Of a stretch of 64,000 bases of DNA, positions 1-12,200 are shown piece after piece; positions within the stretch are counted from its first letter, which is position 1, and every line of letters starts with the position of its first letter. The position numbers and the translations under genes were made by a program. The notes under the pieces were generated by a model. The model was not told the origin of the DNA. It did no database searches and saw only the letters and a program-made list of their open reading frames with translations. This DNA comes from Acholoe squamosa (Eukaryota > Annelida > Polychaeta > Phyllodocida > Polynoidae), in assembly GCA_949317995.1 (NCBI GenBank), contig OX439042.1:12131174-12195173 (forward strand), given 5' to 3'.

Positions 1-711
1 ACCTAAACTCATGATATAATGTTTATATCCCTTTTGTATATGCACTAACCTATTAATATGAAGCTGTTGAATATCAGCTTTTGCACTTTTCCTTGCAAAA
101 CATTAAGATTCACTATTGGCTGACTTTATAGATTTCTGTAATTGAGGAAAAAGTTGTTTTTTTTTTGTTTTGTTTTTTTTATAAATCTATATCTTCTAGA
201 TTCTGCCAGTAACCTTCCAATTCTTTGCTCATAAAAAGTTCATAATGATTGTATCTTAATCCCGGCAAAGTCTGGTGAATGAACTCGCACAAGTTTTTTG
301 TTGGTAATGAGAAATGTAAGAAATTCCAACACTTTTCATTTCTGCTTTCTTTGCTTGAATTATTCATGGCTCTTTTGTTTGTCCAATGACTACCTATTTT
401 TATTGCTTGGTCATGGTACAAATGAAGTCTTCTAGAGATGTGAGAATTTTAGTTAAGATATTGCTGGTCAATCTTTCAGCGTTTGAGAAAATGATGAAAA
501 ATGGAGGTTTCTCCCATAAGCTGCCATAGTTAAGGATTCCCCATTTTCAGAAGTCAAAAGATCTGAAACTAGCACAATGAACCATGGTTTTTATTGCTTC
601 AACTATCTCATAATACATAAAACTAATATGATCCCAAGTGATTTGGAGAAACTGCTGGTAGTTTAGGATTTACCTAATATTTGGAAATCCCTTTAAAATA
701 ATGTTAGTCTT
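1..711. other. Gene-free stretch upstream of MATE copy 1 exons
   Basis: I see no exon, RNA gene or recognised repeat here apart from a T-rich tract near 151-180. Exons 1-7 of the first MATE paralogue are not recognisable; they are either further upstream, outside the window, or lost. A small 80-codon open frame on the minus strand has no recognisable domain and is treated as chance. Confidence 0.4.
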
Positions 712-2536
712 CCCAGCAATTTGTCGTTATCTGTCGCCATGATTGGTCATCAATGGTGACTCCTTTTTGAGTGATAACTCACTGCGTCATCTTTCGCCAC
801 TGTGTGTCAGTCTCACATGGCATGGCAATTTATCACAACCATCACCAACATGATCTCAGTCACTGTGTGAGTATGTGCCACCCCCTGTCATCCCTCACAA
901 AGCAAGGTGACTTATCACCACCATCGCCAACATGGATCTAACTCACCACGTGAGTATGTGCCACTGCCTGTCAACTCTCACTCAGAATGGCAGCTTATCA
1001 TAACCATCGCCAGCATGGATCTGACTCATTGTGTGATTATGTGCCACTCCCAGTCAGTTCTCACTCAGAATGGCGACTTATCACCAACATCGCTAATATG
1101 GTTTTCACTCCCTGCATGAGTATGCGCCACTCCCAGTCAACTCTCACTCAGAATGGCAGCTTATCACCACCATAGCCAATGTGGATCTCACTCACTCCGT
1201 CAATATGTGCCACTGTCTGTCAACTCTCACTCAGAATGATGACTTTTCACCTGCATTGCCACATGGCTCTCACTCACCGTGTGAGTTTGTGTCACTCCTA
1301 GTTAATCTTCTCTCAAAATGGCGACTTATCACCACCATCGCTGACATGGATGTCACTCGCTGTGTGAGTGTGTGCCACTGTCATCAACTGTCACACAAAA
1401 TGGCAACTTATCACCACCATTGCCAACATTGGTCTCACTCAATGTGTGAATTTGTGTCACTCCAAGTCAATGCTCTCTGAGGATTGCATCATCTGTCACT
1501 CACTCTCACTCAGAATGGCAACTTATCACCACCATTGCCAAAGTTGTTGAGACAGCACCACTGTTCAACATGTAGCCTATCTAGGAAGTGTGGGCATGAA
1601 GTATAAGTCCCATACGTATCAAATGTGCTTTGTTTCACACTGATTTCCATGTAATACTTCAGAGTTGAATCAAACAAGATTATATAGAGAAAATATCAAT
1701 TGAATTTAGATAGAGGTATCTCTAAAATGAAAGCAACTATCCATAAACACCTTTTCTCTGGTTACAGGAAAAATACATAGGGAAATATCTACATAAATAC
1801 CTTGTCTGTGGTTAGAGGGAACATACATATGGCAATACCTTCTCTGGCAAAACTTTGATCTGACAGATGTGAGGCTGCATGATTACCAATGTCGATGATC
1901 ATGAGCTTTTCATCTAACAAGGTGAGTGATCACCAGCGTCGCCATTACTGGTGAGTCTGAGTGATCACCACTCTCGCCATCCATGGTGAACCTGAGCTAT
2001 GATGTGGTGCCCGTTTCATCTAGCGAGGTAAGTGATCACACGTGTCTTCATCCCTGGTGAGTGTGGGTGATCAGGATCCTCACCATCTGTGGTGGACCTG
2101 TGCTATCACGAGGTATGCATTTCATCTAGCGAGGTGAGTGATCACCCCAGTGACCATCCCCGTGAGTGTGAGTGATCACGATCCTTGCCATCTGTGGTGA
2201 ACATGCGTTATGACGTGGTGTGTGTCTTATCTAGCGAAGTGAGTGATCACTCATGTCGCCATGCCTGGTGAGGATGAGTGATCACTCATGTTGCCATACC
2301 TGGTGAGGATGAGTGATCACTCATGTCGCCATCCCTGGTGAGGATGAGTGATCACTCATGTTGTCATCCCTGGTGAGGATGAGTGATCACCATCCTCGCC
2401 ATCTGAGGTGAGGCCATTGTGATCACCACCATTGCTATTTCTGGTGATCTTGTGCTATAGCAATGTCGTGTTCCATCTAGCGACATGTGTGAGCCACTTC
2501 ACACAGGTTGACAAGGAGTCACAACAATTTGCTGGG
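712..2536. mobile_element. Non-autonomous TIR DNA element with internal minisatellites, copy A
   Basis: The element starts CCCAGCAATTTGTCG and ends ACAACAATTTGCTGGG, giving terminal inverted repeats of about 13 bp. It is flanked by TT on both sides (710-711, 2537-2538). The left half (about 780-1550) is a degenerate tandem repeat of roughly 80 bp built on GACTTATCACCACCATCGCC and ACTCACTGTGTGAGT. The right half (about 1915-2480) is a second tandem repeat built on GAGTGATCACC and CGCCATCCCTGGTGA. No transposase is encoded. A second copy lies at 43687-45134. The paralogous intron of MATE copy 2 (around 40180) reads straight through the insertion point before TTGATTTAGCAT, supporting insertion after the gene duplication. 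Confidence 0.8.
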
Positions 2537-5500
2537 TTGATTTAGCATGGGGGATAAATTGCTAAAAATATTTTATATGCAACAGTTATATCTATATGGT
2601 ACAAATGACACTCTCACTGAGAAAGTATTGACAGTGCTTGCTTCTCTCTTACAGTCAGCTTTTCTGTATCTGATTCTGCAAAAATACTTTCAGTGTCAGG
2701 TTAGTAGGAGCAAATATTCTGATACTCTTGCAAGCTACCAAGGTATTATAACCCTTGTGTGATGTAACCCCACACAGAATTATGTTTGCTGTTAACAAAC
2801 TGATTGATATGAGATTGCCCTTGGCTCAGGTTTACATTGATAAACTAACAAATTTACAAAAGAAATTGTAAGCCTTCATCATTGTTATCTTACACAGAAC
2901 ATAGTGTACCCTGACATCTGGATGGGTGTTGTGGCCCATGCTATACATGCTGGACTGCAGTATGTGCTGCTCTATCAACTTAACATGGGAATTGAGTAAG
3001 TCTCTTTTTTATGAATATATCTGGCACAATGAAATAAAGTAATGAAATAACAGGTGTATAAAGTTTTTTTAGAAAGGATGTAGGGAGCTGGATGTACATA
3101 CATAAGTCTGCTTTGAATTACCCTTTTTCACTCACTGGTGGAATGAAATACAAATCTCATGACAATGGCAAATATCTTTAGTCCAGCCTCAGTTTGGGTT
3201 GCAAAGTTTCACTTTCAGATTCTTAACCTTGAATATAATTGTGTATCAACCTTTTGTTCTAGTGGATCTGCCATTGCACAAGCCTCTTATTATATCGTCA
3301 GCTTCTTGTTCCGTGTTGTGTATTTCTTCTACTCCAAAAAGGTTAAAGTGACTTGGGGTGGTGAGTCAGGCCATTATCGAATTCTGTATCATTGTTGGTT
3401 TTAAGGAATTCATCATCGAAGTTATTTCAAAATGTTGCTGTCATAATCATTTTAAAATGTATGTCTTCCTGGAATATTAAAATAGCCACAGCTCTGTTGT
3501 GTGCTGCTGCCACTATATGATTATGATTTCATGACCAGTTGTATGTCAAGTAGGCAATACTACAGGCAATATACCAACTACAGTGGGGCTCTCTGACCAG
3601 GCTGTTTTGTTTTCCATATTCAGCGTGGACATGGCAGTGTTTCACCAAGTGGGGCCCCCTGGCGAAACTTGCAGTGTATGGGTCGGTTCTACTTTGTGCT
3701 GAGTGGTGGGCATATGAGGTGTGCACTATACTAGCAGGTTAGTCAACCTCACCATATCAAGAGGGCATTGCCCAAGATGGTACAACTGCAAACATCCTCT
3801 ACTATTCAAAACCCTCAAAATTGGAGTGGATAATCATAGATAATGCACAATGACTGCTTGGTATGATCAGCACTTAGTGGAGTAATAACATAGGATTTGG
3901 CTGTGTTGTAGCAGCGTAATTATAATTGATCACTAGCAGGGTTATAATAGCGGTAGAGTGAGGGATCCAATTATAATTTGAAGGGGTCTAGTCACACCAT
4001 CCTGAGAAATGCCTTCAAGGGGGCTCTTTCAGTTCAGCCTAATATCATTCATTTTTTACTGCCATTGTTTAGATTGAAAAGTATATAAAAAGGAAAATGT
4101 ATTAAAAAAAAATATATATAAATTCTTAACAAAGTATGAAAACTTTCTAAAAATTTAGAAAGATTCCTTTAAAAAATAACAAAAAAATTCTTTTTGGCCC
4201 TGTTTTGCTAGGGTTGGTCGGGTAACTGGAAACAAACCTTTTTTTTATTTGTATTCATCTGCTGTTCAAAGATTACGTAAGATGTTTGACCACTCACTTT
4301 TTTAAATTTACAGGCATACTTGGTACAGCGGAGCTTGGTGCACAAACCGTTATCTTCAACATGAATGAGCTTGCCTGTGCAGTAAGAAAGCAAGCAACAT
4401 ATAACAATTACTTACCCCATATACTTATTTTATAAAAATGTGAAATAAGTATGTGTACATCCCCTTTTAAGATCCTGAAATGCACCCACTTGCAAAGTCT
4501 TTGTAGGTGAAAAAAGAAATCAGCATTGCAAGTGTGAGCTTATCAAAAATAAAATAGCATAAAAAATGATTCTCTACACATTCACTGAATATCACAACTC
4601 TATCATTAAGGTGAAAATCATGAAAAAAACAACCAAGAAATTCAAGTTCAAAGGTAGTCCTATCATGGGAATTTTTGGGGTCAGAAGTCCTCTGCTTTCT
4701 TTAATAGATCCCTGCTGGATTTTCTCAAGCAACAATCATCCAAATGGGGCAGTACCTAGGGGCTGGGAGACCCCAAGAAGCTGTGACATCATCCAGGGTG
4801 TCTTCTGTCTATGTTGGTAGGTATCTAAGACATCATGCAATGTGTTAGTGCATACTATTGAGTAACATGCCAGTCCTGCATTCTTGTGACATGCAAAGAC
4901 TTTGATATTCACTGATAAATCACTGGCAAGCAGAATGACTGGCACTTCATGCACCATGCCCTCCAATGAGCATAAAGGTACCCTTAGAGGATTGTATATC
5001 CTCATGCACAGAAAGGTCCTCTAAGTGAGCAACATAAAAATCTAATTGAGGTGCATGAAGACTTTTGATATCCCAGGCCGATGGGCCTACCTGATGGTCA
5101 TTTCAAAACAGCTTAACCGCCCATGTGCTTGTAGTGTTGGCCACTCTCCATCCACCATCCATCTAGGCTCTAATAAATACCCTAATCTTTTACGGTGGTG
5201 CCTTGCAACAAACACACACCTAATGCATGTTTTCATGTTTCAGTTATAATTGGCATAATTCTCCTCATTATCATGCTGGCATTCCCCAGTGTACTTGGCA
5301 AGATCTTTACCAATGACGAGTAAGTATCTATTATCATATAAAACTACTGTTATTTGTATCCTCATGCATAGCTTGGATGAATTGAAAAAGATTTAATACA
5401 TTAAAAGTTCTTAAACAAAGGCTGAATAGTTCTTCAACAAACCATGCTTACCTGTTTACACAAAATGCTCATTTTGAAGATGACAGCCATGCACTACCAT

Positions 5501-7670
5501 ACTTGACAGTTTAAGCACACCCGTTATGCGCTTGTAGACCTCTTTGATCCTGTGCTTATAAAGGACCAGAACTTACGGCATATTGATTACATTAGTGAGG
5601 TTTATCAACCACTACATAGGCAAAATAACGTAGACATTCAGCATACATATAGCATTGCTATATCTGCATGATATCAAGTATGGTTGACCTGTTGTGGCTG
5701 GTAAACCTCCCTAATGAGCGGATACACTGATGAAATATGCCGCATCACTCGATGCTAGGGGATGTACATGGTGTATCACTGAGACAAAGTAACACAAACA
5801 TACAGACTTCAAAGGATTAAACTGTCTCTTTTATCACATAGGGATGTGCTGGCTATCACCGTTTCTGTCATGCCCATCCTGGCTTTCTACATATTCATAT
5901 CCAGCATGACAGTAAGTGATAAGTTAGCTAAGAAGTCAGTGTGAAACACTTATACAAAAAGCATCAGAGGCATGTTCTACCTGACAGAATTATTATTTTA
6001 TATCAAATAGAGTTATTTTCAGATTTCTAAGTTGCAGAAACATTAAATATAAACAGAAACATCAAAGCACTTATGCCAAAAAAATTCAATTCTATGGTAA
6101 TGCTTTATCTATTTGGTTAAAAAATGATTTCCATGTTGAAAAGCATAACTTACAAAACCTTTTACACAGCTGGAAAAACTATTGAAAAACAACTTGAAAA
6201 AATAGAAATAAGTGGATTAACACAGTAAAAGGCATGCCCGCAATGGGGTGCACAGGTGTACCTTGAAATTATGGTTTATGGAGATGTTTTCTCTACCCAA
6301 ACCTTTTTTTTAAAACTTCCAAAATGTGGGATGTCATGGCACAATGTGAGGGATCTGATATATATATGCAATTTATACATATTTCAGATTTTAACCTGAT
6401 ATATATTTCGATCAGCAGCTAAGCAGAAGGAGGCGGCCATTGTTGTGTTTGCTACCTACTACCTGCTGGCAATGCCACTCGGTTTTAGCCTTGCGTTCCT
6501 TACACCACTCAACATATCTGGCAAGTATTTCTTTCAAATATCTACTTGCTTATTATAGTGCAGCACATTTGAAGACATTCATTCATATGAATTATGGCAT
6601 AAAAATGAGGTTTTACAGTGCCATGAATATTTTCCACCAGTACAAATGATTAAGACATTATCCACATTTTAAGCATTGGTTCCACTTCAATCGGTTGGGT
6701 GAATTTTTGCTAATCAAAAGTAAAGAAAAAAACGGTCAGATTAACAAAAATTCACCAAAACGACGCTAGTGGTACCAGTACTTTAGTCACATTCAAATGT
6801 CTGTTTTAACCAATTTTTTACATTCACCTTATGATTGAGACTGATACAATTTAGTAAGATGAGTGCCAGAAAAAATGGCTATAAGGTTGTTCTGACTATT
6901 TATAGGGATGTGGATTGGACTGTTGGTTTCTAGCAGTGTGTTGGCAGTTGTTATGACGACCAGATTCATGTGGTTCTTTGATTGGGAAGCTATATCTGCT
7001 GAAGTAAGGAGATTGTCCTGCTAACATAAGGTCCAAGAACTTAGATCTATCTATGGCCTATATCTAGGACATCTGATGCACAATTCTGTTAAGACCTGTA
7101 TATTCATCTCATTTCAATCATCCAATAATGGAAATGATAAACACAGAGGTATGTATCTACTTTTGGAAGGTTTCTCAGAGGTCCCAGGCTGTACCTTTAC
7201 TCAAAATAAGAAGCTCCGTCCCCTCCTCTACCATAGAAGGCGGCATGTCTCATCCTATTCCACCAAATCCTGATTCAAAGTCAGATGAACAATGGAATGA
7301 TAGTGATGAGGGATAAGGGGTTACCCGACATGATCAAAGCTGTGTAATTGATATCCCTATATCATCTTTAAATTCAGTTATATTTCATACCTTTGTTTTA
7401 GGCCCAGGTACGAGTTTGTGTGAGGAGGCAGAGCGTGGTGGCTGACTCTGATGTCAAACAATGTAAGTCACAGGTGTATGAGTAATGAAGAAGCAAGTTT
7501 CATGATATAATCATGTAAAATGCAAGCAATTTCAAGTCCTGGTGCTGATTATATGTTTCGTCATAAGTTTTGTGAGAAGATTCTTTTTTATGAGGGAAAA
7601 GGCTCATATCTTAAGTACATCAGGTGTACAATTGGTCTGAACAACCCTAATCCGATGATTTATAATATAT

Positions 7671-7901
7671 TGTAGGGGAACGTGACTATGTGAGTCCCCG
7701 TGCCCGGGTGGCCGACCCGCAGGGGCGGGTCACCGGGTAGTCACATGTCCCCTATCGGTATCACACTGATCCAGGCGTGGGTGGAAGGTAGAGAACGTTG
7801 TACTGGGAAGTATCTCAGTGGTAGAGCAATCGTCTGAAGGCTGAGAGGTCCCGGGTTCAACTCCCGGTTTCCCTAAAAAAACGTTTTCGCCGTCCCCTAC
7901 A
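7671..7901. mobile_element. Small TIR element (MITE) carrying a tRNA-like sequence
   Basis: About 231 bp. It begins TGTAGGGGAACG and ends CGTCCCCTACA, an inverted repeat with one indel, with ATAT on both sides (7667-7670, 7902-7905) as a likely target duplication. Inside is a GC-rich hairpin (about 7683-7748) and a near-complete tRNA-shaped sequence at 7805-7874. It sits in the intron between exons 18 and 19 of the MATE pseudogene. No protein is encoded. Confidence 0.65.
7805..7874 (+). tRNA. tRNA-like sequence (Phe-type GAA anticodon loop), probably a pseudo-tRNA
   Basis: The 7-bp acceptor stem pairs GGGAAGT with GTTTCCC. A D-arm-like segment (CTCAGTGGTAGAGC), an anticodon loop CTGAAGG (anticodon GAA), and a strong T-arm (CCGGGTTCAACTCCCGG) are present. 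The anticodon stem is poorly paired, and no CCA is encoded. Its location inside a TIR element argues for a captured tRNA or tRNA-like part of the element rather than a normal tRNA gene. Confidence 0.5.
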
Positions 7902-8754
7902 ATATCAAACCTATAGAAAAAATTCGGTCAGATTAGTGCTAATCCGACCAACTTATGCCTGTGGAACCAGCGCTTTATAAAGGCCTATTTGAACAAGCAG
8001 GCAATGACAGATTTCAGTTACACTCTATCCCCAGCTCTTTTACAGAACTGATGCTTATCTAAGATAAGGCTTATAGAGCAAAGTACACTTTGAATACTAC
8101 TTGGCTCCTAGTGCTTATTCAAGACCAGTGCTCATTCAATAACCCAGCAGTTAAACATTACAGTAGATAAAGTTTTGCTGTCATTTGTATTATTATCTAT
8201 GTTTCAGTATTGATAACAGAGGGTGAAGAGGACCAACATTATGGCTCCTTAAAGAAGCCCTGTATGAAGTGATCTCTGGAGCAGACTGGATCTCTCGATT
8301 TATCACAGCACACCTCATCTCATCATATGTCTCTAGATGTGTCCCACCATGTTCTGCCCATAGAATAGAAGGTAGAAGCAGTGACATGGCATCATGATCA
8401 AGGTTCTGGTCATCCTTCTGTTTGTGTTAATCCTCCTGGTCGGTGTAATTGTGAGGCTCGCTACAAATGGCATTATCATGAACAATAGGGCACCCAGTGG
8501 TAAAGTGACTATGAACCCCATACCTAATGGTAATTTAACAACATCATACCTCATGACTACTCATAGTTCAGCAGGCTGGAAATGGACTTCTCTTGTACAT
8601 TAAAACACCATGCTATATTATACCACAATTCTGGTAACTCCCTTACTGTTATGTCCTGATTTTACTGTGCGTTATGAGAGCATATAGGCACTAGTGTTTT
8701 TTTTTTAATTTTTGGATATACGTTTTTGAGGTCAAGTTAGAAATTTTTGGGAAA

Positions 8755-8885
8755 TGTGTGGCGGATATTCAAAGTCAACCTCGCCATATTTTCTATGTGA
8801 AAAACTGTTTGAATTGGTCGGAGAATTGAACCCTAGCCGCAGTGACAGTAGGCGAGCACCTAAGCCATTACACCACACTGAATGG
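8755..8885 (-). repeat. tRNA-derived SINE-like repeat, minus copy
   Basis: On the minus strand there is an A-box-like segment (GTGGTGTAATGGCTTAGGTG) and a B-box-like segment (GGGTTCAATTC), followed by a tail with GGTTGACTTTGAATATCCGCC-type sequence. The same tail (GTTGACTTTGTATAATTCGCC) follows a related tRNA-like head at 39236-39360 on the plus strand. This makes them two diverged copies of one SINE family. Confidence 0.55.
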
Positions 8886-9084
8886 TGATGGAATTTAATG
8901 TGAAAGTAAATAAGACCTGTACTCCTGTGTTTCCACCCATTTTTCATATTGAATCCAACTTTGTCATGTTATAATATCCTAAAACCAACAAATATACAAT
9001 CCATAGATGATGATAGCATGACTCTTTGGTCTATAACATTCGAAATATAGAAGGATTTTAAGAATATCAAGCCCAAGCAAGTCG

Positions 9085-9160
9085 CGATCCACCATTCGCT
9101 GTCCGCAATGTGCGGTCCGCCATGTGCGGTCTGCCATGTGCGGTCCACCATTTGCATTGC
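9085..9160. repeat. Short minisatellite (about 15 bp unit)
   Basis: Four to five degenerate tandem units related to GTGCGGTCCGCCAT. No gene is seen here. It lies just upstream of the candidate start of MATE copy 2. Confidence 0.6.
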
Positions 9161-9241
9161 CCTCCTTGTTTGGGTGCTTGACATATATCCGGGCATAAGC
9201 GTGTCACGTTACCACTTTTGACCTAGTTCCATAGTATCAAC

Positions 9242-9251
9242 ATGGCGGCAG
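9242..9251 (+). CDS. Candidate exon 1 (start codon) of MATE copy 2
   Basis: The sequence CAACATGGCGGCAG followed by GTGAAG gives a start codon in good context and a splice donor after 10 coding nt. Its phase (one base left over) fits exon 2, which begins with two bases completing a Gly codon. The joined start then reads M-A-A-G-D-T. The phase match has a one-in-three chance of being accidental, and intron 1 would be 5.9 kb with a retrotransposon inside, so this is a proposal. Confidence 0.45.
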
Positions 9252-12200
9252 GTGAAGCATACCTAGTCACTTGCACTTTGAAAATGTCTTCTACATTTAT
9301 TCTAGGGATATCAGGTAAGAAATTAATACAAAATGGAGGAAAAAGTGGTATTAACAACTTCGGCTCAGGCCGAGAACACCAAAGAATCTACCTTGTAAGA
9401 TACAGAAGTACCCCATATAAATGGCAAGGCTTATAGGTTGAATTTATACAATGCATTAATTAGAACAAAAGTTGTATTACTTTGAAAATCTTCTAGTATT
9501 TTCTCAAATTCAAGGTGTGTCTTACGTCTGAGGTTGCCTTATCCATGGAGTAGTATGGTAAGTAATAAACCACATGCTGTATGCATATGCGATGCAAAAT
9601 GCTACAATTGGGAGTTTTGGATAAGGATTGGCCACTACATAAAGTCTGTGATTCACCTGGGAGTTTAGACAATTTTGGTGTGTTGGTGAGTCTTCAGGTA
9701 GTGGAATAAAAATCCTTTACTCCCCCCCCCCACCCCACACACTGGAGGCGCAGAATATTTTTAAGGTTTTTCAGGGTAAGCTTTTACTGCCATCTTTTAC
9801 TTACATGTCTGGCGAAATATGACGTCTCATAGATCTATCATTACTGTCGGTGTTCTGGCAATAAAACAAGTTTGAGTTGAGTTTTAACAAGTTTATTGGC
9901 AGAAATCATACATGTACGTTTTTTCAGATCAGCCAAAACACGGCAACAGGAAAGAAATAGTGTAGCGCTCAATCAGGTTGTACAAAGTTACATCAGGCAG
10001 GCATCATTTTGGGTGTAGATCATTACGATATTACTAAAGACATAACTAAAGCCTCTTAGGGGCTGTATGTATCACCATGATTTGCACAAGTCGATTATCG
10101 GCAGGCAGCATGTATATTACATTTTTCAAAAATAATTGCGTAGTCTATCAAGTGACGGTTATACACCAAATACATTCAGATTTTGTTCATGAATTCTTTC
10201 TTACTGCCTATCTGCTGAGTATTTGCATCCAATTTGTCCCAAAGGACACACCCCCTGTACAGTGGTGACTTATCATACGTCAAACACCTGGATCTGGATA
10301 CCTTTAACTGTTTTTTAACATTGCTGCGCAAGTTCCTGGCAGGGAGTTTGACACAGTTTGGATCACAAGAAACATCATACATCATAGATAATAAGTTTTT
10401 ATCACGTCTAACCTTTAGCATTTTCATGTAAGTTCTAACATGGAGATCGTATATAGATATATCCCGAGTATTAAAGATTCGAAGACATAACCATAGGCAA
10501 TGATTCTGCATAAGTTGTAAGCGTCCAACACTGGATTTAGGACCACTTTCATGTAGAAAACTTGCATGTTCCAGCACAGGTAGAACCATTTGTTTGTATA
10601 AGGTCAGACACAGCTTATTATCAACAAATTTCCTTAACTGTCTTAATTGGTACATCTTGTGGTGGAAACTAGATATTATTTTTTCGTTGTTTCTCCGAAA
10701 ATTAAGACCACGATCAATGATAACACCAAGGTAATTGAATTCATCAACCACTTCAAGGCGCTTACCATCCAGTTCAGCACTCATTATACTCAAATTGTGT
10801 CTGGCATTAAGAAAATCACTTGCACACCATAACAACTTTGTTTTTTCATTATTGATAGTAAGCTTGAACAATTTACACCATTTACTGACTGTAATTTCCT
10901 TAGTACATGGTTGGGGTCGGTATCATTGACATAAATAGCGAGATCATCGGCCTACAAACAGAATTTGCAGGATTTTATAACCGATACTATACTATCAATA
11001 TATATTATAAATAATAACAGACCTAACACGGACCCTTGCGGGACGCCACACGTTACAGCCTCTTCAGCAGATACACGCCCATTGGCAGTAGCATATTGCT
11101 TTCTGTCCTTAAGATAAGAATTAAACCAGGATACACACTGTACAGATAAATGCAAATTCCTAAGCCTTCCTAGGAGGAGGGAGTGGTCGACAGTATCAAA
11201 AGCCTTTCTCAGATCTAGGAAGACTACAGCCGAGCACTCCCCCCTGTTAAATCCTTCAAATAGATCTTGAGTCAAAATATAAATAGCACCATTAGTAGAT
11301 CTACCTGGAACAAAGCCAAACTGTCTTTTAGATATAAAATCATTATCCAGTAAATACCTAATTAACTGGCGGTGGATTGATTTCTCAATTAGTTTCGAGA
11401 CAATATTGAGTTGACTCACTGGGCGCCAGTTTGAGATATTCAGCAAATCGCCTGACTTTGGCAACGGAATTACATTAGCTATTTTGAACATCTCCGGTAT
11501 GACACTATTAGTGATTGAACCATTAATTATTTGAAGTAGTATATGTGGGATATGTAACAACACGTTTTTCACCACATTTGCTCTGATGTGTTGAATACTC
11601 GATGATTTTACAGAGTTGTTACCGTTAATAATATTAGTGCAGGTTAATAAATCAATAGGCAACAATTCAAACAACTGGTCACATTCAGGGACATGGGAAA
11701 GTATAAAGTCAGTAATCCATCGATGGTCTGTACTGACAACTGGTATAAAGTCATATAAAGTCAATAAGTCATGTAAGCTATACAAGGAAAAGAAATATCT
11801 TCCAGGCCAATAAAGCAAGCGAAGCAAGGTGACCTCCAGAAGAAACGATGAATATAACATGAACATATGCACAAGCAGTCAGTACAAAGATGCACCAATA
11901 GGTGGCCCCACCTTGTCCATATCTAGAATATGCATTTGGTACTAGTAAACACCTCTAGGTGTCAGAGTAAAGCAGTGGATGAAATCCGTGTAGCAATACA
12001 CAAAACAATACATGTTTTGTTTCTACCCATATTTATAAACTATTTGACATAAAGGGAAAGCAGGCAGAGGCTTAGTCTTAGAGACTATCCATTAACGTGA
12101 GGATTACCGCCTGACGGGTATTGATTGTAAGGCATATGAAAGGTTTAAATGTCTGAAAGTTCTATATAAATAAAACCCTAATAAAACCTATTTGAAACCT

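Larger units (their letters stand above)
2655..8603 (+). pseudogene. MATE/SLC47-like transporter pseudogene (copy 1), exons 8-19
   Basis: This is the 3' part of a multidrug and toxin extrusion (MATE, SLC47) gene. Exons, matched to copy 2, are 2655-2699, 2898-2995, 3263-3360, 3624-3737, 4314-4381, 4708-4816, 5244-5319, 5842-5911, 6388-6520, 6906-7003, 7402-7462 and 8208-about 8603. Sizes of all but the last are identical to copy 2. Conserved pieces include AEWWAYE in exon 11, ELGAQ in exon 12 and IPAGF at the start of exon 13. It is broken: TGA at 6397-6399 in exon 16 (copy 2 has an Arg codon there), TGA at 8270-8272 and TAG at 8366-8368 in the last exon, and a net 5-bp loss near 8385-8400 that shifts frame before the last membrane helix. 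Exon 16 has a GC donor (6521) where copy 2 has GT. Exons 1-7 are not in the window. It could still be transcribed or give a truncated protein. Confidence 0.85.

Noticed and set aside
907..1550. His/Ser-rich open frames of 60-99 codons
   Set aside because: They are overlapping frames of the 80-bp minisatellite inside the TIR element; the repeat explains them.
780..1550. Regular repeats that could suggest a CRISPR array
   Set aside because: Units are diverged tandem repeats without unique spacers, in a eukaryotic genome and within a transposon.
8394..8603. Separate small membrane-protein gene
   Set aside because: It is the last helix of the MATE pseudogene, out of frame after the deletion in exon 19.
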